A stretch of 64,000 nt of DNA from Solirubrobacterales bacterium (GCA_003133565.1 PKYB01000009.1:1-64000), one strand, 5' to 3'. Counted from the stretch's first letter, positions 9,228 to 18,757 are shown. Notes: generated by a model not told the origin, from the sequence alone. Program-made: numbers and translations.

Positions 9228-9491
9228 ATGCACGCAGTCGTCGTCAAGCTCACGATCAACGACGCGGAGGCCGCTGAGAGGGCGCTGCGCGAGCAGTTGG
9301 TCCCTCGGGTCTCGCACGCTCCAGGATTCGTGACCGGCTACTGGACGAGCAAGGACGACACCGGGCTTTCGATCTTCATCTTCGACACGGAGGAGGCGGC
9401 CAACCTGATGAGCGAACAGGCCAAGCTCGGGGTTCCTGACGGCGTCACGCTCGAGGACATTGAGGTGCGCGAAGTGGTGGCGCATGCCTGA
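9228..9491 (+). CDS. Small alpha/beta-barrel (ABM-like) protein
   Basis: 87 aa with a clear RBS (GAGAGGAGCAGC then ATG). The pattern MHAVVVKLTINDAEAAERALREQ...APGFVTGYWTSKDDTG matches dimeric ferredoxin-like barrel proteins (antibiotic-biosynthesis-monooxygenase-like fold). The conserved block around SIFIFDTEEAAN supports this. No catalytic residue can be assigned. It lies 63 bp after the MBL hydrolase, probably in the same transcription unit. Confidence 0.72.
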   Translation: MHAVVVKLTINDAEAAERALREQLVPRVSHAPGFVTGYWTSKDDTGLSIFIFDTEEAANLMSEQAKLGVPDGVTLEDIEVREVVAHA

Positions 9492-9537
9492 CGGCCCAAC
9501 CCCCGGCACTTAGCGACCCTCGAGGGAGTCCCCAGCC

Positions 9538-10173
9538 ATGAATAACGATTACCCGGTAAGCCTTTCGATCGATTATCCCGACCGTGCTCTGAACCGGCTC
9601 ACGACGGCACTGCGGATCTTCACCGTGATCCCGATCGCGATCGTCCTCGGGGCCATCAGCGGCTACAACGCGCGCTACGGTGGCCACGGAAGCACCGGGG
9701 CAACGTCGATCGCCGCCGGCGGGACCGGATTGCTGTTCCTGCCGCCACTGCTGATGATCGTGTTTCGCCAGCGCTATCCGCGATGGTGGTTTGACTGGAA
9801 CCTGCAGATCCTGCGCTTCTTTACACGCGTCGGGCTCTACGTCGCGCTCATGGACGACCGCTACCCATCCACCGAGGACGAACAATCTCTGCACCTCGAC
9901 TTCGCCTACCCCGACGCCGAACACGGACTGAATCGCTGGCTGCCGCTCGTCAAATGGCTCCTAGCCATCCCTCATTACATCGTGCTCTTCTTCCTCTATC
10001 TCGGTGCGTTCATCGCGGTAATCGGCGCGTGGTTCGCGATCCTGCTCACTGGCCGCTATCCGCGCGGAATATTCGACTACGTCGAAGGCGTGATCCGCTG
10101 GCACAACCGTGTCGTCGGCTATGCATTCGTCCTCGTAACCGACCAGTACCCGCCATTCCGGCTAGGGCCCTGA
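9538..10173 (+). CDS. DUF4389-type membrane protein
   Basis: 211 aa. YPVSLSIDYPDRALNRLTTALRIFTVIPIAIV at the N-terminus, then repeated YP and W motifs (RQRYPRWWFDWNLQILRFFTRV, LTGRYPRGIFDYVEGVIRWHNRV, TDQYPPF) and three hydrophobic helices. This repeated R/W-rich arrangement is what I know from DUF4389 proteins. Function unknown; membrane location is evident. Last gene of the plus-strand run starting with the MMPL transporter. Confidence 0.8.
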   Translation: MNNDYPVSLSIDYPDRALNRLTTALRIFTVIPIAIVLGAISGYNARYGGHGSTGATSIAAGGTGLLFLPPLLMIVFRQRYPRWWFDWNLQILRFFTRVGLYVALMDDRYPSTEDEQSLHLDFAYPDAEHGLNRWLPLVKWLLAIPHYIVLFFLYLGAFIAVIGAWFAILLTGRYPRGIFDYVEGVIRWHNRVVGYAFVLVTDQYPPFRLGP

Positions 10174-10243
10174 TGCAACGAGACGGCGCCTAGCCGAGAA
10201 ACGCACGTGCGGCCGGCACAGCGCGACGAGGGGCCGTCTTGGT

Positions 10244-11011
10244 CTAGGTCCTGGTGGCGCTGATGAGCACGGCGTCGTAGTGCATCTCGAACGATCCGCC
10301 ATTCGCGTCGATGGCTTCGCTGACGGCTGCAAGCAAGCGCTCGCGACGCTCGGGTGGAAGTGCCTGGTGATCGCTGTGGGTGTTGAGCTCGTCGATCCAG
10401 CCGGCGGTGCTGTAGGTCATCGTCCACGCGAAAATTGCGTTTGACACCGTCCCGAACTCGGTCGATGCGGCGAGTGCGGCTACGTGCGGGGTTCCGAGTG
10501 CGCCGGGTTCCGCGCTGCCGAGCACGATCGAACGGTTCTCGATGCCTGGTTCGAGACGCTGATAGATCGGTGTCATCCACTCGCGCACGTGCGGTGGCGG
10601 AATGCCGATATTCCAGAACGCGCAGATCCGCCCTCCCGGGCGGAGCACAGCCGCGGCCTTCGCAGTGCCCACCTCGGGCTCCACCCAGTGCCAGGACTGC
10701 GCCGCCGTGACCAGGTCAAACATCCGGCCCGCTGGGTCCCAGAGCTCAAACGCCGCGACCTCGACCTCGATGCCCTTCGCGCGCGCAAGCTCTGCCATCC
10801 GCTCGTCGACTTCGACACCCAAAACTTGGCATCCGCGAGCCGTGAGCAGCGCCGTCGCGATCCCGGTTCCGCAGCCGACGTCCACAGCGGATCTGGGCCC
10901 ACCGACGAGGAGCGCGTCGATCAGCTGGGACGGATAAGACGGACGCACGCGGTCATAAAGCTCGGCGACCGAACCAAAAGACTCCGCACGCGCACGATCA
11001 TTGAACGCCAC
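10244..11011 (-). CDS. Class I SAM-dependent methyltransferase
   Basis: 255 aa. SAM-binding motif I is SAVDVGCGTGIATALL near residue 44, motif II acid in VLGVEVDERM, then DLVTAAQSWHWVEP and VLRPGGRICAFWN, typical of the UbiE/Methyltransf_11 group that resembles trans-aconitate-type enzymes. The N-terminus AESFGSVAELYDRVRPSYP is a common start in this group. The methyl acceptor cannot be told from sequence. Convergent with the DUF4389 gene. Confidence 0.85.
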   Translation of the reverse strand: MAFNDRARAESFGSVAELYDRVRPSYPSQLIDALLVGGPRSAVDVGCGTGIATALLTARGCQVLGVEVDERMAELARAKGIEVEVAAFELWDPAGRMFDLVTAAQSWHWVEPEVGTAKAAAVLRPGGRICAFWNIGIPPPHVREWMTPIYQRLEPGIENRSIVLGSAEPGALGTPHVAALAASTEFGTVSNAIFAWTMTYSTAGWIDELNTHSDHQALPPERRERLLAAVSEAIDANGGSFEMHYDAVLISATRT

Positions 11012-11150
11012 GCGTGGGATATTCGCAGCGCCTGCGCACCGTGGTCAGCGAGCGCGAAAGCGCAGGGTTCGCTGCGCCGGCGGTGGCGCCGGCGGCGCGG
11101 ATCTCACGTTTTGGGTGTCCGGAGCGTTTGGTTCAGATGACACGACCCAT

Positions 11151-11751
11151 TTGCGGCTATACGACTACGCCGCCTCATGCAATTGCTACAAGGTCCGGCT
11201 GCTCTTGGCACAACTCGGCGTTTCCTACGAGCGCGTCCCGATCGACATCTTCAACGGGGGGACGCTCACTGAGGACTACGGGCGGATCAACCCGATGCGC
11301 ACCACCCCGGTACTCGAGACCGCGGATGGCCGCGTACCGCGTACCTTCCTGATGATCCGCTTGAGCTCGCCCAGGTTGTGCGTTGGCTGATCTACGAACA
11401 AACCGACGTCATCCCAACGATCGGCGGCCTGCGCTTTCGGCTCCTCGTCGGACGGACCCGTCCCTCAGATCCTGACGCGATTCGCCGCCGCACCGGCGCC
11501 GGCCGCGTGCTTTCCCTGCTTGACGGCCACCTCAGCACACACGAGTTTTTCGTCGGCGGCCGCTACACGATCGCCGACATCACGATCTACGCCTACACCC
11601 ACCGTGCGCACGAGGCCGGGTGGACACGCGGCCATACCCAGCGCTTCGCTCCTGGTTTCAGCGCGTCGAGCAACAGCCCGGAGACATCGAAGACGTCGAG
11701 CCCTACGGTGCCAACGCGGCGCCCTACGCGGGCCGGTCGATCTACGACTGA
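11151..11751 (+). pseudogene. Glutathione S-transferase gene remnant (two frame disruptions)
   Basis: Three frames must be joined. Frame 1 gives LRLYDYAASCNCYKVRLLL through TTPVLETADGRV (thioredoxin-like N-domain). The sequence then jumps into the frame of the 11378.. ORF at LPDDPLELAQVVRWLIYEQ, skipping the usual PESNAIL block (about 50 bp deleted, at CCGCGTACCGCGTACC). The C-domain reads well to TIADITIYAYTHRAHEAG. It shifts again at GCCGGGTGG (one G missing) into VDTRPYPALRSWFQRVEQQPG and a stop at 11749-11751. The first codon is a TTG. Clearly an inactive GST. Confidence 0.8.
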
Positions 11752-11767
11752 CACGAGCCGTCGTTTG

Positions 11768-12988
11768 CTAGCTGCGATCAAGGCTCGGGATCGCGGTTTC
11801 TTCGATGATGAGCTTGATTGCGGCAGCGACGGGGATCGCGATGAGCGCTCCGATGATGCCGAGGAGGGCGCCGCCGATCACGGTCGCAACCACGGTGAGC
11901 AGTCCGGGGACTTGGACGGTCCGGGCCATGACCCGGGGTGTGAAGAGATAGTCCTCGAGGAACCGGTAAACGACGTAGAAGGCAACCGTCGCGACCGCGA
12001 CCTCCAGAGAGACGGTGAGCGCGATAAGGGCGACGATGATTCCTCCCACGGTTGAGCCGACGACCGGGATCAGGTCGAGCAACGCGACGAGCAAGCCGAG
12101 GAGAACCGCGTAGGGGATTCCCAGGATCAGACACCAGGCCCAGGTGCCAAACCCAGCAATGAACGACGTGAGCAGGTCGCCAAGGACATAGCCGCCGATA
12201 CGGCTCATGATCTCGTCGGTGAGGAGGACCATCCGTGGCCTACGTGAGGCGGGGGCGAGCTGGTAGAGGCCCCGTTTGACGCGTGGGAGGTCGGCCAGCA
12301 GGTAGATCGAGATGATCAGTACCAAGGCCACGGAGGCGATCAGGTCGAGCGCAAGCTTGCCGAATCCGAGCACCCCTCCAGCGATCGCTGAGGAGCCGCC
12401 CTTGCTGATGAATGTCTGGATCGACGTGACGATGTGGTAGCGCCCGTTCAGCTTCCCCAGGAACGTGTGGTTGTTATTGAGTGTGTGCAGGTAATGGGGG
12501 ATTTCTTTCGTGAGTGCCGAGGCTTGGTTGACCATGACCGGCACAGCCACCGCGATGAACCCGCCAAAGATGCCGAGCGCGACCGCGAGCACGACGACGA
12601 CGGAGGCCCACCGGGGGAGGCCGCGGCGGTGCACCCACACGACGGCTGGGTCCAGGCCGACCGCGATGACGACCGTGAGCGCGAGCAGGAGCAGGATCTG
12701 TCCGGCGGCAAGCACCGCCGAGACAAACGCGTAGACGACCGCAACGCCGAACGCGCCCGTCAAGCCGACGAAGAACGGGGAACTCCGGTCGAACTGCCGA
12801 CCTATGCGGCCATAGGCCCGCTCTTCGGTTGCGCCTGCCTCTTCCGCAGCGGCCGCGTGAATCTCGTCAACGACGTCCTGCGCGCTCTTACCGTCCGTCT
12901 CACCCTCCTCGATCAGTGCGGTGACCTCGGACTCGTCGCCGATCACGGTCGTGGGCTCGTCGTCGGGCGTTGACTTCGGCTTAGCCAT
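11768..12988 (-). CDS. AI-2E family transporter (PF01594-type permease)
   Basis: 406 aa. An acidic N-terminal tail of about 75 residues (DDEPTTVIGDESEVTALIEEGE) precedes seven or eight hydrophobic segments. The C-terminal block LLDLIPVVGSTVGGIIVALIAL followed by PRVMARTVQVPGLLTVVATVIGGALLGIIGALIAIPVAA is the family signature. Members have been linked to autoinducer-2 export or Na+(Li+)/H+ antiport, so the substrate is open. The 3' end lies 17 bp from the GST remnant. Confidence 0.87.
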   Translation of the reverse strand: MAKPKSTPDDEPTTVIGDESEVTALIEEGETDGKSAQDVVDEIHAAAAEEAGATEERAYGRIGRQFDRSSPFFVGLTGAFGVAVVYAFVSAVLAAGQILLLLALTVVIAVGLDPAVVWVHRRGLPRWASVVVVLAVALGIFGGFIAVAVPVMVNQASALTKEIPHYLHTLNNNHTFLGKLNGRYHIVTSIQTFISKGGSSAIAGGVLGFGKLALDLIASVALVLIISIYLLADLPRVKRGLYQLAPASRRPRMVLLTDEIMSRIGGYVLGDLLTSFIAGFGTWAWCLILGIPYAVLLGLLVALLDLIPVVGSTVGGIIVALIALTVSLEVAVATVAFYVVYRFLEDYLFTPRVMARTVQVPGLLTVVATVIGGALLGIIGALIAIPVAAAIKLIIEETAIPSLDRS

Positions 12989-13059
12989 CTCGTCTCCTCA
13001 GTGATCACGCGCAGACGGAACGAGCGCGAACCCTACGACGATTCGGAAAGCGCGTGTTT

Positions 13060-14613
13060 CTAAGACGCTGCGCTTGCCGCCAAGGCTTCGCGTTCGTCTT
13101 GCGCCGCTGGGACCGCTGCCGGGGTGTGGGCGGGGAGTCGCACGGTGAAGCGGGTGCCGGTGCGGCGCGTGCTCTTGACCGTGACGGTGCCGCCGTGGGC
13201 CTGGGTGACGGCCTCGACGATCGCCAGGCCAAGGCCGAACGAGCCGCTGCTCTCGCCGCCGCCGCGCACGAAGCGCTCGAACAGGTGGTCCCTGATCGCG
13301 GGCGGGATGCCCGGTCCGTCGTCGGCGACGGTCAACTCGGCTTGCCCGTCGCGACGCAGGCGCGTCGTGGCGGTGATGTGGGTGCCCGGCGGGGTGTGGC
13401 GGATCGCGTTCTCGATCAGGTTGATCGCGACGCGCTGGAGGTCATCGGCGCTGCCAACCAGCGGCGTCGGCTCGACGTCCAGCGTGAGCACGTGGTTATC
13501 GGTTGTCGGCTCGAGTTCACTCGCCGCGGCCACGACGCGGTCCGCGAGGTCGAGCGGACCGGACGACGGCGGGTGCTTGACGTCCGAGCGCGCGAGCAGC
13601 AGGAGGTCGGCGACCAGACGGCGCATCCGTTGGGTCGAGCGCAGGGCCGAGCGCGCGAGCTCGCGCTCAGGTCCATCCAGCGTGTCCTCGAGCAGCTCGA
13701 GGTTTGCCAGCACGCTCGTCAGCGGTGTGCGCAGCTCGTGCGAGGCATCGGCAACGAAGAGTCGTTGGCGGTCGAGCGCGGATTCGGTGCGCGCGCGCGC
13801 GTCGTTGAGCGAGGTGAGCATCGTCGCCAGCGTGCGCGATAGCTCGGCAACCTCGTCGTCGGCGGTCGGCTCGGGGAGCGTGCGCGTCGGATCCCCGGTC
13901 CGCTCGATCTCACTCGCCGCCGCCGTAAGCTCCGCGATCGGCATGATCGCGCGTTGTGCGACCAGCCACCCGGCGCCGAACGCGAGGGCCGTACCGGCGA
14001 GGACGCCGAGCAGGACGAGCAGGTCGAGGTTGGCAATGTCCGAGTTGAGCGGGGCCGTCGAGAGCCCGTACTGGATCAGCAGGCTGTCGCCGTTCTGATA
14101 GACCGGAGCCTCCGTCACAACCCGGTAGCCGTTCACGGTGTCGGCGCGATAGCCGTTGGGAGGTGGATCGGGCGTCGGGGACCCCAGGTAGGGCCCGCTG
14201 GAGGATGTCGCGGGTGTTCCGTCGAGGTCGTACATCCTGACCGCGCCGCCGCCGATTTCGAAGTCCGCCAGGTTCGCGTTCGAGATACCGAGCGTCCGTG
14301 AGGCGAACTCGGGATGAACGTCGCTCGCGAGATTGCCGGCCTGGGCGATGACCTGCGAGTCGAAGTTCGACCGTAGGCGATGCGCCGTGAGGTCGCGGAC
14401 CGCCATGCCGAACACGACCAACATCAGGAACGTCACGCCGCTCACGCTGACCGCCAGTCGCAAGCGGATCGGCAGCCGCGATAGCGGCGTCCGCATGCGC
14501 CGAGCCTCGGGGACCGGGGGCGTGGGCTCCGCCGCCGGCTCGGGCGCGGGCGAGGCCTCAGGCGCGGAGGACGTAGCCGGCTCCACGGATTGTGTGCAGT
14601 AGGCGCGGCTCAC
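13060..14613 (-). CDS. Sensor histidine kinase (HAMP, HisKA, HATPase)
   Basis: Up to 517 aa. A Pro/Glu-rich N-terminus precedes helix TM1 (LAVSVSGVTFLMLVVFGMAV), an extracytoplasmic sensor region of about 130 aa, and TM2 (LLVLLGVLAGTALAFGAGWLV). A HAMP linker follows, then the H-box SHELRTPLTSVLANLE near residue 291, the N-box NLIENAIRHTP, and G-boxes DDGPGIPP and GSFGLGLAIV. The gene overlaps the 3' end of the response-regulator gene; starts downstream of 14613 (for example MRTPLSR) are possible. It forms a standard two-component operon with that regulator. The stimulus is unknown. Confidence 0.92.
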   Translation of the reverse strand: MSRAYCTQSVEPATSSAPEASPAPEPAAEPTPPVPEARRMRTPLSRLPIRLRLAVSVSGVTFLMLVVFGMAVRDLTAHRLRSNFDSQVIAQAGNLASDVHPEFASRTLGISNANLADFEIGGGAVRMYDLDGTPATSSSGPYLGSPTPDPPPNGYRADTVNGYRVVTEAPVYQNGDSLLIQYGLSTAPLNSDIANLDLLVLLGVLAGTALAFGAGWLVAQRAIMPIAELTAAASEIERTGDPTRTLPEPTADDEVAELSRTLATMLTSLNDARARTESALDRQRLFVADASHELRTPLTSVLANLELLEDTLDGPERELARSALRSTQRMRRLVADLLLLARSDVKHPPSSGPLDLADRVVAAASELEPTTDNHVLTLDVEPTPLVGSADDLQRVAINLIENAIRHTPPGTHITATTRLRRDGQAELTVADDGPGIPPAIRDHLFERFVRGGGESSGSFGLGLAIVEAVTQAHGGTVTVKSTRRTGTRFTVRLPAHTPAAVPAAQDEREALAASAAS

Positions 14614-15244
14614 TGCCGGCCTCGAGCTTGCGCCGCAGGTTGGAGACGAAGACCTCGATCGTGTTGGTCGTCGAGAACGGGTCGTAGCCCCAGACCTCGT
14701 CGAGCAGGCGCTGGCGCGAGATCACGATGCGCTCGTTGCGCAGCAGGTACTCGAGCAACTCGAACTCGCGCTGGGTCAGATCGATGCTGCGCTCGCCGCG
14801 AAAGACCTCGTGGGTGTCCGGGTTGAGCGACAAATCGGCGACGCGCAACGACGCGCTACCGCGCGGCGGGCGGCGCCGCAACAGGGCGCGGAGTCGCGCC
14901 AGGAGCTCCTGGCGCTCGAACGGTTTGACGAGATAGTCGTCGGCGCCGGCATCGAGGCCGACGACCCGCGCTTCGAGCGCGTCGCGGGCGGTCAGCATCA
15001 AGATCGGCACGTCGTCGTCGCTGCGCAGCTGCTTGGCGACGTCGACGCCGTCCATCCGCGGCAGGCCGAGATCGAGGATCACGACGTCCGGCAGGAAGGC
15101 GTGGGCCTCGTCCAGCGCGATGACGCCGTCGGTCGCCAGTCGCACGTCGTAGCCCTCGAGGCGCAGCGAGCGCACGAGCACGTCGGCGATGTCTCCATCG
15201 TCCTCAACCACGAGCACGCGGGGAGAACGCGCATAGTCATTCAT
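14558..15244 (-). CDS. OmpR/PhoB-family response regulator
   Basis: A receiver domain carries the acidic pair VVEDDGD, phosphoacceptor Asp in VILDLGLPRMDG, Thr in MLTARDA and Lys in DDYLVKPF, followed by a C-terminal winged helix (REFELLEYLLRNERIVISRQRLLDEVWGY and the wing NLRRKLEAG). The ATG at 15244 is preferred over the GTG at 15247 because a TAACAT -10-like hexamer (15252-15257) leaves exactly 7 nt to it. Partner of the overlapping histidine kinase. Confidence 0.93.
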   Translation of the reverse strand: MNDYARSPRVLVVEDDGDIADVLVRSLRLEGYDVRLATDGVIALDEAHAFLPDVVILDLGLPRMDGVDVAKQLRSDDDVPILMLTARDALEARVVGLDAGADDYLVKPFERQELLARLRALLRRRPPRGSASLRVADLSLNPDTHEVFRGERSIDLTQREFELLEYLLRNERIVISRQRLLDEVWGYDPFSTTNTIEVFVSNLRRKLEAGSEPRLLHTIRGAGYVLRA

Positions 15245-15340
15245 CACGACGATGTTAGGGCGTGCGCAGCGGCTGCTTTGCGATCTTTATTGCCCGTTGA
15301 AGGCGCAGGCAAACGCGCGCCGGTGTCGAATGGCCAGGCG

Positions 15341-17860
15341 ATGGCTCCCCGAGCAAGCCCCAAGCGCCGTGCCACACCGGCGCGTGGCGCCGCCAAGCGC
15401 CGCCGAACGCCCGCGCGCGGGAGGGCGAGCGGTCGTCGGCGCACGCGGCGGCGGCGCAGCTGGCCGAGCTGGCGTGACTTCAAGCTCGACCAGCGCGAGC
15501 TCGACGTGCTCGGCCTCGGCCTCGCCGCGGTGGGCGTTTTCCTCGGCGGGGTGCTCTACGCGCACTGGAATGGCGGCAGCGCCGGCAACGGCGCCGCGCG
15601 CGGGCTGGCCTGGCTCCTCGGCGTGGCGCGCGACGGCGTTCCCGTCGCCCTCGGCGCCGCCGGCGCGATGCTCGTGCTGGCGCCGCTGATCAGCTCACCG
15701 CGACCGCTGCGCGCGAGCCCGTTCTTCCTCTTTGCGTCGGCGACGCTTGCGCTTGGCGCAAACACGCTCGGCATCAGCGGTTCCGCGGCGCCGGCGCACT
15801 ACTGGAGCGCCACGCTGTTCGAGCACCGCGGTGGCATCGTCGGTCAGGCCGAGCTGTGGGCAGCCAGTCACGTCGCCGGGACGCTCGGGGCGGACTTCCT
15901 CGCCGTCTTCCTGCTCCTCGCCGGCACCGTGTTGCTGAGCGGCGGCTCGCTGGCCCTCGCAATCGGCGCCGCCGGCGGCACGCTCGCCCGTGCCAGGGGG
16001 CGGCTGGGGGAGGTCTCGACGGTGCGCCGTACGACGATGACAAGGACATCGCTGCCCTATGACACCGAGCTGCCGCCGGCGATCGTGGCGCCCGACCCGC
16101 ACGGGCGCGAGCTCGTCATCCGCGCCGGTCACGTCGAGGCGCCGTCCAACGACGAACGCGACTTCGACGCTTTCGAGCCCGACAGCAACGCCTCGCTCTT
16201 CGATGCCGCCATCCTCGAGGCGGAGCCCGAAGGGGCGGAGCCAATAGAAGAGGAGCCGCCGCTGGGGGCGCTCGACGCCGCGAGCCTCACGCCGCAGGGG
16301 CGTTTTCGCGCCTCGGTCACCGACGATCCGAGCTTTCACTGGCGCCTGCCGAGCGCCAACATCCTCACGCGGTCGAGCGGCGGAGAGACTCGCCCGGACA
16401 CCGCGGGGCAGGCGAAGGTGGCCGCGCGGCTGGTCGAGGCGCTCGGACACTTCGGCGTGCAGGCGACCGTCGTCGGGACCGTCGCCGGCCCCCACATCAC
16501 GCGCTATGAGCTGCGCCTCGCCGCCGGCATCAAGGTGGCTAAGGTTGCGGCGCTGAAGGACGACCTGGCCTACGCGCTCGCCGCCACAGACGTGCGGATC
16601 CTCGCGCCGATCCCCGGCAAGCAGGCGGTCGGGGTCGAGGTTCCGAACGCCAAGCGGCGGATCGTCCGCCTCGGCGACGTCTACCAGGAGCCGCCTGAGG
16701 ACTGGTCGCCGCTGACGGTCTGGCTCGGCAAGGACGTGGCGGGACGCGCGATCGGCGCCGACCTCGCGAAGATGCCGCACCTGCTGGTCGCGGGGACAAC
16801 CGGGTCCGGCAAATCGGCCGCGGTCAACGCGATGCTCGCGAGCATCCTGCTGCGCGCCACACCGCACGACGTGCGGCTCGTGCTGGTCGACCCGAAACAG
16901 GTCGAGCTGAACCACTACGACTCGATTCCGCACCTGCTGACGCCGGTGATCACGAGCCCGCGGATGGCGGCCAACGCGCTGATGAACCTGGTGCGAGAGA
17001 TGGAGCAGCGCTACGGAATCATGTCGCTCTCGCGCACGCGCTCGTTGGTCGAGCTCAATCGTGTGCGGTTGGCGGCGGGCGAGCCGCCGCTGCCCTACAT
17101 CCTCTGCGTGATCGACGAGCTCGCCGACCTGATGATGGTCGCGCCGACCGATGTCGAGGATTCGATCATCCGCCTCGCGCAGAAGGCGCGCGCCGTCGGC
17201 ATCCACCTCGTGCTCGCGACGCAGTCGCCGCGCGTCGACGTGATCACGGGAATGATCAAGGCCAACGTCCCGTCGCGGATCGCGTTCTCGGTGTCCTCGC
17301 AGATCGACTCGCGCGTGATTCTTGACCAGAACGGCGCCGAGTCGCTGCTCGGGGCCGGTGACATGCTGTTCGCGCCGATCGGCAGCTCCTCCTCGCAGCG
17401 CATCCAGGGCGCCTACGTCGACGAGGCGCAGATCGCCGCGCTGACCGATCACTGGCGCCGCCAGGGTGAGCCGGAGCTGCGCGAGGAGCTTTTGCAGGAG
17501 GTCGAAGCGCACGAGGAGGAGGGCGACGGCGAGAGCGACGGCTTTGATCCCGACGAGGATCCGCTGCTCGAGGCGGCGATCGAGCTGGTCGTCGAGATGG
17601 GAACGGCGTCGACGTCGATGCTGCAGCGCCGGCTGCGCCTCGGTTACACGCGCGCCGGCCGCGTCATCGACATGCTCGAGCGGCGCGGGATCATCTCCGG
17701 CTACGAAGGCTCGAAACCGCGTCAGGTGCTCGTGACCGAGGCTGACCTGCCGCGCGTGCTGGCGGCGCTCGGCGAGCGCTCACAGCGGGCCGGCGGTGGC
17801 GTGGCAGGCGGCGCGGGCGCCAGCGAGGCGATTCACATCGCCGGATCCGACACGCAGTAG
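15341..17860 (+). CDS. ftsK: DNA translocase FtsK/SpoIIIE
   Basis: Septal DNA pump that clears chromosome ends at division. The track ORF is over-extended antisense to the regulator; the ATG at 15341 (MAPRASPKRR) gives about 839 aa. The N-terminus is Arg-rich, followed by four hydrophobic helices (DVLGLGLAAVGVFLGGVLY onward), an acidic linker, the alpha/beta motor with Walker A AGTTGSGKSAAV near residue 485, Walker B LCVIDELADLMM, ATQSPRVDVITGMIKAN, and a C-terminal gamma winged helix (TSMLQRRLRLGYTRAGRVIDMLERRGI) that reads KOPS-type polarity sites. All elements are complete. Confidence 0.95.
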   Translation: MAPRASPKRRATPARGAAKRRRTPARGRASGRRRTRRRRSWPSWRDFKLDQRELDVLGLGLAAVGVFLGGVLYAHWNGGSAGNGAARGLAWLLGVARDGVPVALGAAGAMLVLAPLISSPRPLRASPFFLFASATLALGANTLGISGSAAPAHYWSATLFEHRGGIVGQAELWAASHVAGTLGADFLAVFLLLAGTVLLSGGSLALAIGAAGGTLARARGRLGEVSTVRRTTMTRTSLPYDTELPPAIVAPDPHGRELVIRAGHVEAPSNDERDFDAFEPDSNASLFDAAILEAEPEGAEPIEEEPPLGALDAASLTPQGRFRASVTDDPSFHWRLPSANILTRSSGGETRPDTAGQAKVAARLVEALGHFGVQATVVGTVAGPHITRYELRLAAGIKVAKVAALKDDLAYALAATDVRILAPIPGKQAVGVEVPNAKRRIVRLGDVYQEPPEDWSPLTVWLGKDVAGRAIGADLAKMPHLLVAGTTGSGKSAAVNAMLASILLRATPHDVRLVLVDPKQVELNHYDSIPHLLTPVITSPRMAANALMNLVREMEQRYGIMSLSRTRSLVELNRVRLAAGEPPLPYILCVIDELADLMMVAPTDVEDSIIRLAQKARAVGIHLVLATQSPRVDVITGMIKANVPSRIAFSVSSQIDSRVILDQNGAESLLGAGDMLFAPIGSSSSQRIQGAYVDEAQIAALTDHWRRQGEPELREELLQEVEAHEEEGDGESDGFDPDEDPLLEAAIELVVEMGTASTSMLQRRLRLGYTRAGRVIDMLERRGIISGYEGSKPRQVLVTEADLPRVLAALGERSQRAGGGVAGGAGASEAIHIAGSDTQ

Positions 17861-17892
17861 CCCGCTCGCCGGGTCGCGCCGGAGCGCGGCGC

Positions 17893-17898
17893 TACGCT
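17893..17898 (+). promoter_or_regulatory. Putative -10 element TACGCT of the rodZ-like gene
   Basis: TACGCT lies 10 nt upstream of the ATG at 17909, the same hexamer as in front of murT and the kdp operon in this window. There is no Shine-Dalgarno sequence between it and the start, consistent with a leaderless or near-leaderless transcript. Confidence 0.4.
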
Positions 17899-17908
17899 TG
17901 CCCTGCAT

Positions 17909-18757
17909 ATGCCCGGAATTGGACCGACACTCCGTGAAGCGCGTATGCGCGATGGGCGGGATATCTCCGAGATCGAGGAGGCCACGCGGATCCGCGCGAA
18001 GTACCTGCGGGCGCTCGAAAACGAGGAATGGAGCCTGCTGCCGGGCCCGACCTATACCAAGGCGTTTCTGCGCTCCTATGGCGACATGCTCGGCCTCGAC
18101 GGGCGGATGCTCGTCGACGAGTACAAGCGCCAGTGGGAGGAACCGCACGAGCTCGACCTGATTCCGGTGCGCCCGAGTTTCGGGTCGGGCGCGCGCGCCG
18201 GCGGTGGTGGCGGCGGCGGCGGCGGCGCGCGAGGGGGGCGGAGGCGCCGCGCGCGCTGGGCCGGAACCGCGGGGCTGATCGTCGTACTCGCGGTCGCGGT
18301 TGTGTTGATCGAGCGCGGCGGTGGTTCGTCCTCGCCGGCAGGTTCGTCGCACACGCTGGCGTCTCGGGTCGGGTCGGGGGCGACGATGCACGCGGCCGCG
18401 GGCGCGGGGAGTGGGACCACGACCGGCGGGCGGACGGTCGCGGCGCGCGGTTGCGCCAGCACGCCGCTGCCGAGCGACTGCGTGTCGCTTGAGGTGCAGC
18501 CGACCACGTCGGTTTATGTCTGCCTCGTCGCCGACGCCGGCCGCATCCGCATTCCTGGCGTTATTCTCGACGCGCGATCGCCCCGCGTGACCTATCACTC
18601 GCGCGAGTTCATCCTCACCCTGGGCAACACGTCGGCGAGGCTTGAGATCGACGGTCACACGTTTGCCATCCAGCAGGCCGGCGGCGATGTCCGCTATGAG
18701 ATCACCGCGAAGCTGCGCAAGAAGCTGGCAACGCCGACGCGGCTTGAGTGCACGTGA
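17909..18757 (+). CDS. RodZ-like HTH membrane protein
   Basis: 282 aa. The N-terminal xre-type helix-turn-helix (GPTLREARMRDGRDISEIEEATRIRAKYLRALENE) with PGPTYTKAFLRSYGDMLGLD is the RodZ signature that contacts MreB in other bacteria. It is followed by a Gly-rich basic linker, one transmembrane helix (GTAGLIVVLAVAVVLI), and an extracytoplasmic DUF4115-like domain at the C-terminus (SLEVQPTTSVYVCLVADAGR). Position between ftsK and cinA is common in actinobacteria. It probably links cell-shape machinery to the membrane; whether MreB exists here is not visible. Confidence 0.83.
   Translation: MPGIGPTLREARMRDGRDISEIEEATRIRAKYLRALENEEWSLLPGPTYTKAFLRSYGDMLGLDGRMLVDEYKRQWEEPHELDLIPVRPSFGSGARAGGGGGGGGGARGGRRRRARWAGTAGLIVVLAVAVVLIERGGGSSSPAGSSHTLASRVGSGATMHAAAGAGSGTTTGGRTVAARGCASTPLPSDCVSLEVQPTTSVYVCLVADAGRIRIPGVILDARSPRVTYHSREFILTLGNTSARLEIDGHTFAIQQAGGDVRYEITAKLRKKLATPTRLECT

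Noticed and set aside
12434-12973. Plus-strand ORFs opposite the AI-2E permease
   Set aside because: Asp/Arg/His-rich shadows of the membrane protein gene on the other strand.
15695-17512. 605-aa minus-strand ORF antisense to ftsK
   Set aside because: Its composition is Arg/His/Asp-rich in the manner of a GC-rich shadow frame and it lies wholly inside the well-supported ftsK gene.
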